Source of the DNA: Verrucomicrobiota bacterium
GTDB lineage: Bacteria > Verrucomicrobiota > Verrucomicrobiia > Limisphaerales > UBA1096
Direction of reading: 5' to 3'
Length of the DNA: 11,613 nucleotides
Assembly: GCA_003972865.1 (NCBI GenBank)
Contig: QOAX01000225.1
Span: 1-11,613 of the forward strand
The notes beneath the pieces were generated by a model, which saw only the letters and a list, made by a program, of their open reading frames with translations, searched no databases and was not told the origin of the DNA. Shown piece after piece: positions 1 through 7,104 of this stretch (the first letter of the stretch is position 1; each line of letters opens with the position of its first letter). Both the position numbers and the translations under genes were made by a program.

Positions 1-609
1 GTTGGAGGGATCCGGGCCGCCCCAGACGTTGAGGCTGCTCATCACGCCGCCGATTTCCTGCTCCTCCTTCAACTTGAGGACGTTCTTGATGGCGCGGGAG
101 ATGTCGTACTCGAGGTTGGTCGCGCGGGACGGGTCGAGCACCGGGATGACCTCCGTGATGTCGAGGTAGCTGATGGCCATGCCGATATAGAATGCGTTGT
201 TCAGCAACCGGATACCGTCATTGACTGCCAACTCTTCAGCATCTGTGTCGCGTCGGGGGTTGACCTTTGTCAACTCAAGGTTGCCGCCGGCGTAGGCCTT
301 GTATTGGTCGAGCAGATCCGACACTCGAGTGCCGTGCTCGTTCACCATGACCGGCACGCCTTTCTCGCCGCGCGTGAGGTAAAAGCGGATCTCGAGCGGG
401 CTGGATTCGTCGTCGCCCTCGCGCTCCTTGGCCAAGCCGTCGAGCAGTTCCTTCGAGCCCTTGGACAGGGTGAACAGGTTGCCCTCGGTCAGGTCGGCTT
501 TCATCTTGAACTGGGCGGAGATGATGTTGAAGGCGATCACGCACAGCAGAATCACCAGTGCTCCGCCGACGGAGTTCAGGAAAACGGCATACTTGCTTTC
601 TTTTTTCAT
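1..609 (-). CDS. GldG-like ABC transporter auxiliary protein (C-terminus cut off)
   Basis: This is the N-terminal 203 residues of a protein that runs off the left edge in frame. It begins MKKESKYAVF and has one hydrophobic segment at about residues 9-31, then a soluble, presumably extracytoplasmic, region. The stretch DLTEGNLFTLS (residues 39-49) resembles the opening of the ABC_transp_aux/GldG family, in which a membrane-anchored domain works with an ABC-2 permease. It follows the permease gene by 24 nt and the ATPase lies just upstream, giving the usual ATPase-permease-auxiliary order. I infer that it is the substrate-binding or assembly partner of that exporter; the substrate cannot be read from sequence. 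No Shine-Dalgarno is seen; the start is chosen because the membrane anchor follows directly. The gldG name comes from Bacteroidetes gliding motility, and gliding should not be assumed here. Confidence 0.8.
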   Translation of the reverse strand, partial: MKKESKYAVFLNSVGGALVILLCVIAFNIISAQFKMKADLTEGNLFTLSKGSKELLDGLAKEREGDDESSPLEIRFYLTRGEKGVPVMVNEHGTRVSDLLDQYKAYAGGNLELTKVNPRRDTDAEELAVNDGIRLLNNAFYIGMAISYLDITEVIPVLDPSRATNLEYDISRAIKNVLKLKEEQEIGGVMSSLNVWGGPDPSN

Positions 610-633
610 GACTAAATTTTCAGGGTTGATTTC

Positions 634-1365
634 TTACGCGCGGAGCCCGCGAATGATGACGCTTGTGGCGAACAGCGGGAACCCGATCACCGACAAAAAG
701 TAAATCACCGCGCGGCTGTCGATTTGGCCGTTGTTGAATTGCTCGATGCCGGGCATGACACTGAAGGCAGCGACGAACTCAACGATCGATCGCGGCGCCA
801 GCGTCTCGACGACGTCCGTCACCGGCGGCCAACCGCACAGCACGAGGAACAGGCAGATCACCACCGAGAGGATGAAACTGATGACCTGGTTGCGAGTGAG
901 CGCCGAAGTCATGCTGGTGATGGAGAGGTACGCACCGGCCAAAAAGAAACTGCCGATGTAACTGGCGAGGATGACGCTGTTGTCTGGGTCGCCGAGGTAA
1001 TTCACGGTGATCCAAATCGGGAACGTCATCACCAGTGCCAGGGTCAGGAACAGCCAAGAGGCGAGGAATTTGCCGATGATGCAGTGCCACAGTGAAATCG
1101 GCAGGGTCAGCAGCAATTCCATGGTGCCCTGCCGGCGTTCCTCCGACCAAAGTCGCATGCCGACCGCCGGCACGAGAAACAGGTAAATCCACGGGTGCCA
1201 CATGAAAAACGGCTGCAGCGTCGCTTGGTTTCGATCCATGAATTGGCCGATCAGGAATGTGAACGCTGCCGTCATTAACAAGAAAATCACCAGAAACACA
1301 TAGGCCACCGGCGAGTTGAAATAACCGGCCAGTTCCCGTTTTGTGATGGTCCAAATACTTTTCAT
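634..1365 (-). CDS. ABC-2 type transporter permease (GldF-like)
   Basis: Encodes a 243-residue inner-membrane protein with about six hydrophobic segments (roughly residues 20-40, 57-71, 98-120, 131-154, 160-180, 219-238). Between segments 2 and 3 lies RLWSEERRQGTMELLLTLP (71-89), the cytoplasmic coupling motif typical of ABC-2 permeases, where EER-x-GT-x-E contacts the ATPase. The N-terminus (TITKREL..YFNSPVAY) is also typical of the GldF/NosY-like branch. The reading frame is open further upstream, but that extension would lie inside the ATPase gene and is Arg/Ser-rich antisense-like sequence, so the Met at 1365 is preferred. It starts 13 nt after the ATPase stop and is followed after 24 nt by the GldG-like gene. 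It probably forms the channel of an exporter with these two partners; the substrate is unknown. Confidence 0.9.
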   Translation of the reverse strand: MKSIWTITKRELAGYFNSPVAYVFLVIFLLMTAAFTFLIGQFMDRNQATLQPFFMWHPWIYLFLVPAVGMRLWSEERRQGTMELLLTLPISLWHCIIGKFLASWLFLTLALVMTFPIWITVNYLGDPDNSVILASYIGSFFLAGAYLSITSMTSALTRNQVISFILSVVICLFLVLCGWPPVTDVVETLAPRSIVEFVAAFSVMPGIEQFNNGQIDSRAVIYFLSVIGFPLFATSVIIRGLRA

Positions 1366-1378
1366 TGATGTGTAAAAA

Positions 1379-2335
1379 TTATTGGGTTTTCGTGTCGGAG
1401 AGGGTGATGTTGCGGAAGACGTCGTCCAGGCGCCCCTCCTCCTTTTTGATTTCGTTGACCTTCCAGTTGTTTTGCGCGGCGACGGCAAAGATCGCTTGGC
1501 CAAGTTCTCCGTCAGTACCGGCTTTCTTCGGGAAGACGCGGGCGACGACGGTCGGTGCCTTGTCATTCACGATTGTGACCTTGGCCGACTGGATGACGGA
1601 GCCAAGCTTGTCGCGCACAGCACCGACCTCGGTGCCGCTGATGGAAACGATGTACGAGTTGGCCAACTCGGACTTGGCCTTCAGTTCCTCCGGCGTGCCG
1701 TTGGCGACGATTTTGCCCTGGTCGATGATGATCGCCCGCGTGCAGGCGGCCTCGACTTCCTCGAGAATGTGCGTGGAGAAAATGATCGCTTTGGATTGGC
1801 CCATGCGGCGGATGAGCGAGCGCACCTCGTGCTTTTGGTTGGGGTCGAGCCCATCGGTCGGCTCGTCCATGACGAGGATGTCTGGGTCGTGGATGATCGC
1901 CTGCGCGAAACCGGTGCGATGCCGGAATCCCTTCGAGAGCGTATCAACGCTTTGATGGCGAACCGACTTGAGGAAGCACATGTCGATGGCGCGATCGATC
2001 GCTTTGGCCTTGTCCGCGCCGTTGATGCCGCGCACCTCGGCACAAAAACCAAGGAAGCCCTCGACGGTCATGTCGGTGTAGAGCGGCGCACTCTCCGGCA
2101 GGTAGCCCATCAGGCGCTTGGCTTCGATCGGTTTTTCCGTCACGTCGTTGCCGCCGACCTTCACCACGCCCGCTGTCGGGGGAAGGAAACCGGTGATCAA
2201 TCGCATGGTGGTGGATTTGCCGGCGCCGTTCGGCCCGAGGAAGCCCAGAATCTCTCCCCGCTCCACGGAGAATGAGACATTGTTCACGGCGACCTTCGGC
2301 CCGAAATCCTTGCTCAGGTTTTCAACTTGTATCAT
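1379..2335 (-). CDS. ABC transporter ATP-binding protein (GldA/CcmA-like)
   Basis: Encodes a 318-residue cytoplasmic ATPase that would power the permease encoded next to it. Visible motifs in order are Walker A GPNGAGKST (34-42), a Q-loop position carrying Glu in GYLPES (77-82), the signature LSKGFRHR (133-140), Walker B with catalytic Glu ILVMDE (153-158), the D-loop DGLDP (161-165), and the switch His in FSTH (186-189). LSKGF in place of LSGGQ, and PES in place of a Q-loop Gln, are usual for the GldA branch of ABC-2 exporters and do not imply an inactive enzyme. After the ATPase core (to about 220) there is a C-terminal domain of about 100 residues, also typical of this branch. An in-frame Met lies 20 codons upstream at 2395, but those residues are unlike the family; MIQVENLSKDF is the normal start, so 2335 is chosen. 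Confidence 0.93.
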   Translation of the reverse strand: MIQVENLSKDFGPKVAVNNVSFSVERGEILGFLGPNGAGKSTTMRLITGFLPPTAGVVKVGGNDVTEKPIEAKRLMGYLPESAPLYTDMTVEGFLGFCAEVRGINGADKAKAIDRAIDMCFLKSVRHQSVDTLSKGFRHRTGFAQAIIHDPDILVMDEPTDGLDPNQKHEVRSLIRRMGQSKAIIFSTHILEEVEAACTRAIIIDQGKIVANGTPEELKAKSELANSYIVSISGTEVGAVRDKLGSVIQSAKVTIVNDKAPTVVARVFPKKAGTDGELGQAIFAVAAQNNWKVNEIKKEEGRLDDVFRNITLSDTKTQ

Positions 2336-2526
2336 TTCTATTTGATTGAGTGTGGGGACGCTTGGCCAATCGTTTGGCCGGGCGGGCAAGCACATTAATT
2401 GGCCTGCGAAATTCCCTGTTCCCCCAAAAAAGGGGCTGAGAGTCTACCCCCCCTGTCAAGGGGTTTCGCCCCGTTGACGCCACAAACTGGCAATTGTTCA
2501 AAATAACCAGTTTTGCCCTAATTGCG
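2336..2526. other. Intergenic region between dgt and the ABC cluster
   Basis: These 191 nt separate the dgt stop from the start of the ABC operon, and the composition is patchy. An AT-rich half beside dgt holds an inverted repeat (2485-2514). A half with several C or G runs (2421-2476) can form competing short hairpins, such as the GGGG/CCCC pair at 2460-2474. On the minus strand a TTGACA hexamer (plus-strand 2454-2459) could be a -35 box, but no convincing -10 sits 16-18 nt downstream. One copy of the TTGGCCAA palindrome lies at 2362-2369, the only clearly non-coding copy in the window. The ABC operon promoter is probably here but I cannot fix it. Confidence 0.5.
2485..2514 (-). repeat. Inverted repeat just downstream of dgt
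   Basis: Arms AAACTGG (2485-2491) and CCAGTTT (2508-2514) are a perfect 7-bp inverted repeat around a 16-nt AT-rich centre, starting 12 nt beyond the dgt stop codon. It could be a weak transcript-end hairpin or a repressor operator for the ABC operon. There is no following T-run in the minus-strand transcript, so it is not a standard intrinsic terminator. Its function is unassigned. Confidence 0.35.
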
Positions 2527-3672
2527 CTATTTTCCGAGTAAACGTTCGTGCTCGAGGATGACAAAACGATCCGTCATGCAGGCAAGGTGGTCGCAGATGG
2601 CACGCTGCAACCCGTGCCTCGGGATCAGCGACTGCACAAATTCACCCATCGCCTCCGGTTGCTGCTCGAAATAATGGAACAACTCACCCAGGAGCGTTGT
2701 CGCCCGTGTGTGGGGCTCGTGGACGACGTCGTTGTAGTACAGGTTTTTGTAGAGGTAAGCGCGGAGTCGCAGGTTGGCCTCGCGCCGGTTCGAGCCATAA
2801 GCGACGAGCCGCTTGGCTTGTGCGCGAACCTCGTCGGCCGACGCCACGCTAGCCTCGTCGATGTTGGCCTCAGTTGTGTGTACGACGTCGTGCACTTGGT
2901 CGTCGATCAGGCAGCGGATGATGAAGTAGTGCCGGCACTCGTCTGCTAAGTTACTGTGCTCCAAAATGATACGATCGGAGGCATCTCGCCAGGAGTCGAT
3001 GTCTCGCTCCAACTGCTCCTCGGTGAGCAGGCCGGAGTCGAGTCCATCGTCGAGGTCGTGGCTGTAGTAGGTGATCTCGTCGGCGAGGTTGGCCACCTGC
3101 GCCTCAAGGGAGGGGTGGTGAAATTCAACCTGCGCTTGGCCAAGCGGCGGCTCGGGTGCGGTGTCGTGCTTGGCCAAGCCCTCAAGTGTCTCCCACGTGA
3201 GGTTCAAGCCGGGGAAGACGGGATACTTGTGCTCGAGTAGTTCAACCACGCGCCGGCTTTGTTTGTTGTGCTCGAAGCCGCCGTGGTCACGCATCAGGTT
3301 GTCGAGTGCCTCTTCGCCGGCGTGGCCAAAAGGGGAGTGGCCGAGGTCGTGGCCGAGCGCGATCGCCTCGGTGAGATCCTCGTTGAGCCGCAACGCGCGG
3401 GCGATGTTCCGGGCGATGGCGGCGACTTCCATCGTGTGCGTCAGCCGTGTGCGCAAGTGGTCGCCGCTGCCGCTCAAGAAAACCTGTGTCTTGTGCTCGA
3501 GCCGGCGAAAGGCTCGGGAGTGGATGATCCGATCGCGGTCGCGCTGGTACTGTGTGCGCCATTCCGGCGGCGGCTCGTGAACGATTCGGCCCCGTGTTTC
3601 CGCGCTAAACTGGGCATACGGGGCCAGCGCGTTTCTCTCCCGGCCTTCGAGTTCCTCGCAGTTGCAGGGCAT
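2527..3672 (-). CDS. dgt: dGTPase-like dNTP triphosphohydrolase (HD domain)
   Basis: Encodes a 381-residue cytoplasmic HD-superfamily enzyme expected to hydrolyse dNTPs to deoxynucleoside and triphosphate, helping to control dNTP pools. Family landmarks are IHSRAFRRLEHKTQV (50-64), the first metal-binding His in RLTHTMEV (76-83), the His-Asp pair in GHDLGHSPFGH (107-117), and the late conserved block LADEITYYSHDLDDG (196-210) with the remaining metal/active-site Asp. The C-terminal MTDRF..LEHERL is also characteristic. Length fits the shorter (type 2) dGTPase-like group, not the 505-residue E. coli Dgt. An in-frame Met 22 codons upstream would overlap ispH; MPCNCEELEGRERN at 3672 matches the family start and lies 4 nt after the ispH stop, implying translational coupling. 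Substrate preference (dGTP or broader) cannot be told. Confidence 0.92.
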   Translation of the reverse strand: MPCNCEELEGRERNALAPYAQFSAETRGRIVHEPPPEWRTQYQRDRDRIIHSRAFRRLEHKTQVFLSGSGDHLRTRLTHTMEVAAIARNIARALRLNEDLTEAIALGHDLGHSPFGHAGEEALDNLMRDHGGFEHNKQSRRVVELLEHKYPVFPGLNLTWETLEGLAKHDTAPEPPLGQAQVEFHHPSLEAQVANLADEITYYSHDLDDGLDSGLLTEEQLERDIDSWRDASDRIILEHSNLADECRHYFIIRCLIDDQVHDVVHTTEANIDEASVASADEVRAQAKRLVAYGSNRREANLRLRAYLYKNLYYNDVVHEPHTRATTLLGELFHYFEQQPEAMGEFVQSLIPRHGLQRAICDHLACMTDRFVILEHERLLGK

Positions 3673-3676
3673 CCGC

Positions 3677-4936
3677 TTAATGGGCCGCGGTAGCTGCGTC
3701 CACGCGGATGGAGCCGAGCACCTCGTCGGCCGAAGCACCGCGCAATTCGAAAACCCGCAGGATTATTTCCTCGACGAGATTGTTCGGACAGGAGGCCCCG
3801 GCGGTGACGCCGAAGGTCAGTTCCCCATTGAGCGGCAGCCAGTTTTCGGCGACCACCATCTCATTTTTGTGGTGCAGCAAATGGTGGAGCCGTTCCGCCG
3901 ACTCCATTTCGCTGACGTCCTTGATGAAATAGGTTGGCAGCTTTTCCTCGCCCATCTCGGCGAGGTGCGATGTGTTGGACGAGTTGTAGCCGCCGACGAC
4001 CAACAGTAAATCCATCGGACGATTGAGCAGGTCACGAAGGGCATCCTGCCGCTCCTGTGTCGCACCGCAAATAGTGTCAAAGTAGCGGAAATGTTCGTCG
4101 AGTGCATCTTCGCCGTGCTTCTCGGCCATGGCGACACGCAGTCGCCGCTGCACCTCCTCGGTTTCGCTACGTAGCATGGTAGTCTGGTTGGCCAAGCCAA
4201 TGGTGTTGAGGTGCCTGTCCGGGTCGAAGCCATCGGAGTAGGCGCCATCGAACTTCTTCAGGAACGCCTCGCGGTCGCCGCCCTTGGTGATGTAGCGGCA
4301 AACGTAGTCCGTATCGTCGAGGTCAAACACAACGAGGTAGTGGCCGTTTTCGTACGCCTTGGCCTGCGAGCTGGTGGCCTTGGTTTCCTCGTGCCACGCC
4401 TTGCCGTGGATGATGCTGGTGACCTGGTCGCGGGCATTTTGGCGGACGCGTTTCCAAACACGCATCACGTCGCCGCAGGTGGCGTCGATGATCGTGCAAC
4501 CTCGTTCGTTGAGGAGATCGGTTACTCCGACCTCCGTGCCGAACGCCGGGATCACCACCGGGTCGCCCTTGCCGAGGTCATCGATGCTGGCGGCCTGGTG
4601 GCCACCGGAAAGAAAAGTCAGCCCCATGTTGCGAATCTGCTCGTTGACATGCGGGTTGTGAATAATCTCCCCGAGAATGTAGACCGGCTGTTCCTTGGGG
4701 AAATGCCGCCGCGCGGCGTAGGCCAGGTCGATCGCCCGCTCGACGCCGTAGCAAAAACCGAACTCCTTGGCCAAGAGGATGCCGGTGTTACCATACGCGA
4801 AGGTGCAGCCATGGGCGGCACGGAGGTACTCGACCAGTTCGCTGCGGTAATGCGTCACGACCTCGGCCTTGACCTTCTCCATGATGTCCGGCCGGCGGAC
4901 GTTGATTCGCTTTGGTTTTTCTGCGCTCGGCATCAC
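3677..4936 (-). CDS. ispH: 4-hydroxy-3-methylbut-2-enyl diphosphate reductase, long form
   Basis: IspH (LytB) carries out the last MEP-pathway step, reducing HMBPP to IPP and DMAPP on an iron-sulfur cluster. The 419-residue protein has the three cluster cysteines in family context: C62 (GFCYGVERA), C154 (DATCGDV) and C290 (DTICGATQERQ). The substrate-binding YNSSNTSHL lies at 317-325 and ASCPNNLVEE at 381-390. It is about 100 residues longer than the E. coli enzyme (316). The HGKAWHEETKATSS segment (177-190) replaces the E. coli GH-x-x-HPE loop and matches the plant/cyanobacterial type. An extra Cys, C383, sits in the C-terminal motif. The start at 4936 is uncertain: the next codon is also ATG, and there is no Shine-Dalgarno. 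It lies 39 nt after argF and 4 nt before dgt, so it probably shares the arginine transcript; no metabolic link to its neighbours is evident. Confidence 0.95.
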   Translation of the reverse strand: MMPSAEKPKRINVRRPDIMEKVKAEVVTHYRSELVEYLRAAHGCTFAYGNTGILLAKEFGFCYGVERAIDLAYAARRHFPKEQPVYILGEIIHNPHVNEQIRNMGLTFLSGGHQAASIDDLGKGDPVVIPAFGTEVGVTDLLNERGCTIIDATCGDVMRVWKRVRQNARDQVTSIIHGKAWHEETKATSSQAKAYENGHYLVVFDLDDTDYVCRYITKGGDREAFLKKFDGAYSDGFDPDRHLNTIGLANQTTMLRSETEEVQRRLRVAMAEKHGEDALDEHFRYFDTICGATQERQDALRDLLNRPMDLLLVVGGYNSSNTSHLAEMGEEKLPTYFIKDVSEMESAERLHHLLHHKNEMVVAENWLPLNGELTFGVTAGASCPNNLVEEIILRVFELRGASADEVLGSIRVDAATAAH

Positions 4937-4975
4937 GCGGAGTGTCCCACCAACAGGGCGCTCTTGGCAACGGAA

Positions 4976-5872
4976 TTAACCGGCCAACCAAGCGAGGATG
5001 GCCTTCTGGGTGTGCAGCCGGTTTTCGGCCTGGGTGAAAATCGTGTCGGCATGCGCCTCAAATGTTTCCGCGTCGATCTCCTTCCCGCGATAGGCGGGGA
5101 GGCAGTGCATCACCAGCGCATCCGGCTTGGCCAGGCACATCAACCCGCCGTTGATCTGGTAACCGGCCAGCTTGGCCAAGCGCTCCTCCGCCTCGGCTTC
5201 CATCCCCATCGACACCCAGACGTCGGTGTAAACCATGTCCGCTCCCTTGACGGCAGCGCGAATGTCTTCCGTGCAGGAAATGTTTCCGCCGGCCTTGGCC
5301 AGGGTCTCCGCGCTTGGCTGGAACTCCGCCGGCGCGGCGATGCGGAACTCGAAGTCCAGCGCCGCCGCCGCATGCACCCACGAGACCGGCACGTTGCACG
5401 CGCCGTCGCCGACGTAGGTGACCACCTTGCCCCGGATCGGGCCGCGCCGTTCCTGGAAGGTGAAAATGTCTGTCAGGATTTGGCACGGATGCTCGTCGTC
5501 AGTCAGCGCGTTGATGGTTGGGATGCCCGAGTATTCCGCAAACTCCTCGACGTCCGCCTGCGCGTAGGTGCGAATCACCGCGCCGTGCACCATCCGACCC
5601 AGCACGCGCGCCGTGTCCTTGATCGGTTCGCCGCGGCCCAGCTGCAGGTCGTTCGCGTTGAGAAACATCACCGCGCCGCCGAGTTCGCGAATGCCGACCT
5701 CGAACGACACCCGCGTGCGCGTGGAGGACTTGGTGAAAATCATCGCCCATGTCTGCCCGTCGAGCGGCTTGGTTTCACCGCCACCGCGCTTGGCCTTGAC
5801 GGCTTCCGCCGAGGCGAGGATTTCCTCCATCGCTCCCCTTGACATGCTTTCGAGTTTCAACAGATGTTTCAT
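4976..5872 (-). CDS. argF: Ornithine carbamoyltransferase
   Basis: ArgF makes citrulline from ornithine and carbamoyl phosphate in the cytoplasm. The 298-residue protein has the carbamoyl-phosphate site STRTR (50-54), HPCQ (128-131), the ornithine-loop DVWVSMG (217-223), and the catalytic MHCLPAYRG (255-263). The SMG loop marks a true ornithine enzyme; relatives that use acetylornithine, succinylornithine or putrescine differ there. Its ATG overlaps the argD TGA as ATGA, so it is translationally coupled as the last arginine gene of the run. It is slightly short compared with the usual 305-335 residues, but no motif is missing. The next biosynthetic genes, argG and argH, and carAB for carbamoyl phosphate, are not in this window. 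Confidence 0.96.
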   Translation of the reverse strand: MKHLLKLESMSRGAMEEILASAEAVKAKRGGGETKPLDGQTWAMIFTKSSTRTRVSFEVGIRELGGAVMFLNANDLQLGRGEPIKDTARVLGRMVHGAVIRTYAQADVEEFAEYSGIPTINALTDDEHPCQILTDIFTFQERRGPIRGKVVTYVGDGACNVPVSWVHAAAALDFEFRIAAPAEFQPSAETLAKAGGNISCTEDIRAAVKGADMVYTDVWVSMGMEAEAEERLAKLAGYQINGGLMCLAKPDALVMHCLPAYRGKEIDAETFEAHADTIFTQAENRLHTQKAILAWLAG

Positions 5873-7104
5873 TCAATTGCCTTCTGTACGGTTTGTTCAA
5901 ACATATCGAGACCGGCTTGGGCCTCTGCTCGCGTCAAGTTGAGTGGCGGCAAAAAACGGACGACCGACGAGTCGGCCGGGATGGTCAGCATCCCGGTTTC
6001 GTGCAGGGCTGTGACCCACTGCACCGACGCCGTTTTACTGTCATCAAACGAGCCGAAACCGTCGCCCATCTCGATGCCGATCATCAGGCCAAGCCCACGA
6101 ACCTCACGGATGGCCACCGGATATTTCTCTCGCAGCTTGGCCAGTTCATCGACAAAAAATTGGCCAAGCTCGCGGGCGTTGGCAGCCAGGTTGTCACGAT
6201 CGATGACCTCGAGAATCTTGTTCGCCACCGTGCAGGCCAGCGGGTTGCCGCCGAACGTCGAGCCGTGAGTGCCGGGGCCAAGCACTTCGGCGTGCTGCTC
6301 CGAAATCCACACAGCGCCCATTGGGAAACCGCCGCCGAGAGCCTTGGCCATGCCGACGGCATCCGGTAGGAAATCACCAATCTGGTCGCCGAGTATCGAC
6401 TGAAAACTCTGGAACGACCCGGTGCGAAAATGCCCGCACTGCACACCGTCCCACAGCAGCAGCAGATTGTGTTCGTCGCAAAGTGCGCGCAGGCCAAGCA
6501 GGTATTCCGCCGACGCTGGATGGATGCCACCCTCGCCCTGGACGCCCTCAATCATCACCGCCACCGTGGCCGGTGTGATCGCAGAGCGCACGGCGTCGAT
6601 GTCATTGTTCGGCACATGTGTGAAGCCCTGTAGCAGGGGAGCGAACCCTTCCTTCACCTTTGCCTGGCCCGTCGCCGAGATGCCGGCCATGGTCCGCCCA
6701 TGAAACGAATTTTCCGCCGTGATGATTTCAAACCGCCCCTCCGCCTGGCCGAAGCGCCGACTCAACTTGATCATCACTTCCGACGACTCCGCACCGCTAT
6801 TGCAGAAAAACAGACGCCCCGGGCCGATGCGCTTGGCCAGGTTTTCAGCGAGTTTCGCTTGGCCGTCGAAATAATAAAAGTTGGTGCAGTGCAACAGCTT
6901 GGCCGACTGCTCGGCGAGCGCCTGGCTGATCTCAGGGTGCGCGTGGCCGAGGCAGTTCACCGCGATGCCGCCGCCGAGGTCGAGGTAGCGTTTGCCGTCG
7001 GTGTCCCATACGAAAGCGCCCTCGCCGCGATCCAGCGTGATCGGGAACCGCCCGTAAGTCGGGGCGACGAATTGCTTGAAGCGATCCTGAATTTCCTGAC
7101 TCAT
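5869..7104 (-). CDS. argD: Acetylornithine aminotransferase
   Basis: ArgD is a PLP class-III aminotransferase that converts N-acetylglutamate semialdehyde to N-acetylornithine with glutamate as donor. In the 411-residue protein I see NSGAESSE (102-109, phosphate/PLP contact), SFHGRT (133-138), the PLP lysine K254 in GMAKALGGGFPMGA, and HGSTFGGNPLA (280-290). The segment normally reading D-E-V-Q-T-G-x-G-R-T-G is here WDGVQCGHFRTG (218-229): Asp219 for the pyridine nitrogen and Gln222 are kept, but Glu is replaced by Gly and Thr by Cys. It is likely still active given the rest. The open frame extends 129 codons upstream into argB, but MSQEIQDRFKQF at 7104 is the natural start, overlapping the argB stop as ATGA. 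A Shine-Dalgarno-like GGAAG lies very close to the start. An ornithine or succinylornithine aminotransferase role is possible by fold, but context favours ArgD. Confidence 0.95.
   Translation of the reverse strand: MSQEIQDRFKQFVAPTYGRFPITLDRGEGAFVWDTDGKRYLDLGGGIAVNCLGHAHPEISQALAEQSAKLLHCTNFYYFDGQAKLAENLAKRIGPGRLFFCNSGAESSEVMIKLSRRFGQAEGRFEIITAENSFHGRTMAGISATGQAKVKEGFAPLLQGFTHVPNNDIDAVRSAITPATVAVMIEGVQGEGGIHPASAEYLLGLRALCDEHNLLLLWDGVQCGHFRTGSFQSFQSILGDQIGDFLPDAVGMAKALGGGFPMGAVWISEQHAEVLGPGTHGSTFGGNPLACTVANKILEVIDRDNLAANARELGQFFVDELAKLREKYPVAIREVRGLGLMIGIEMGDGFGSFDDSKTASVQWVTALHETGMLTIPADSSVVRFLPPLNLTRAEAQAGLDMFEQTVQKAIE

Noticed and set aside
2454..2459. TTGACA (minus strand) as a -35 box for the ABC operon
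   Set aside because: No -10-like hexamer occurs 16-18 nt downstream; the spacing lands on GCCCCT-type sequence.
2457..2476. CAA-C-GGGG/CCCC-TTG hairpin as an intrinsic terminator for dgt
   Set aside because: The stem is short with a bulge, and the minus-strand sequence after it is G-rich with no T-run.
4211..5842. A 543-codon open frame on the plus strand
   Set aside because: It lies antisense to ispH and argF, which have complete catalytic motifs. GC-rich coding strands commonly leave a long open antisense frame; this one shows no recognisable domain.
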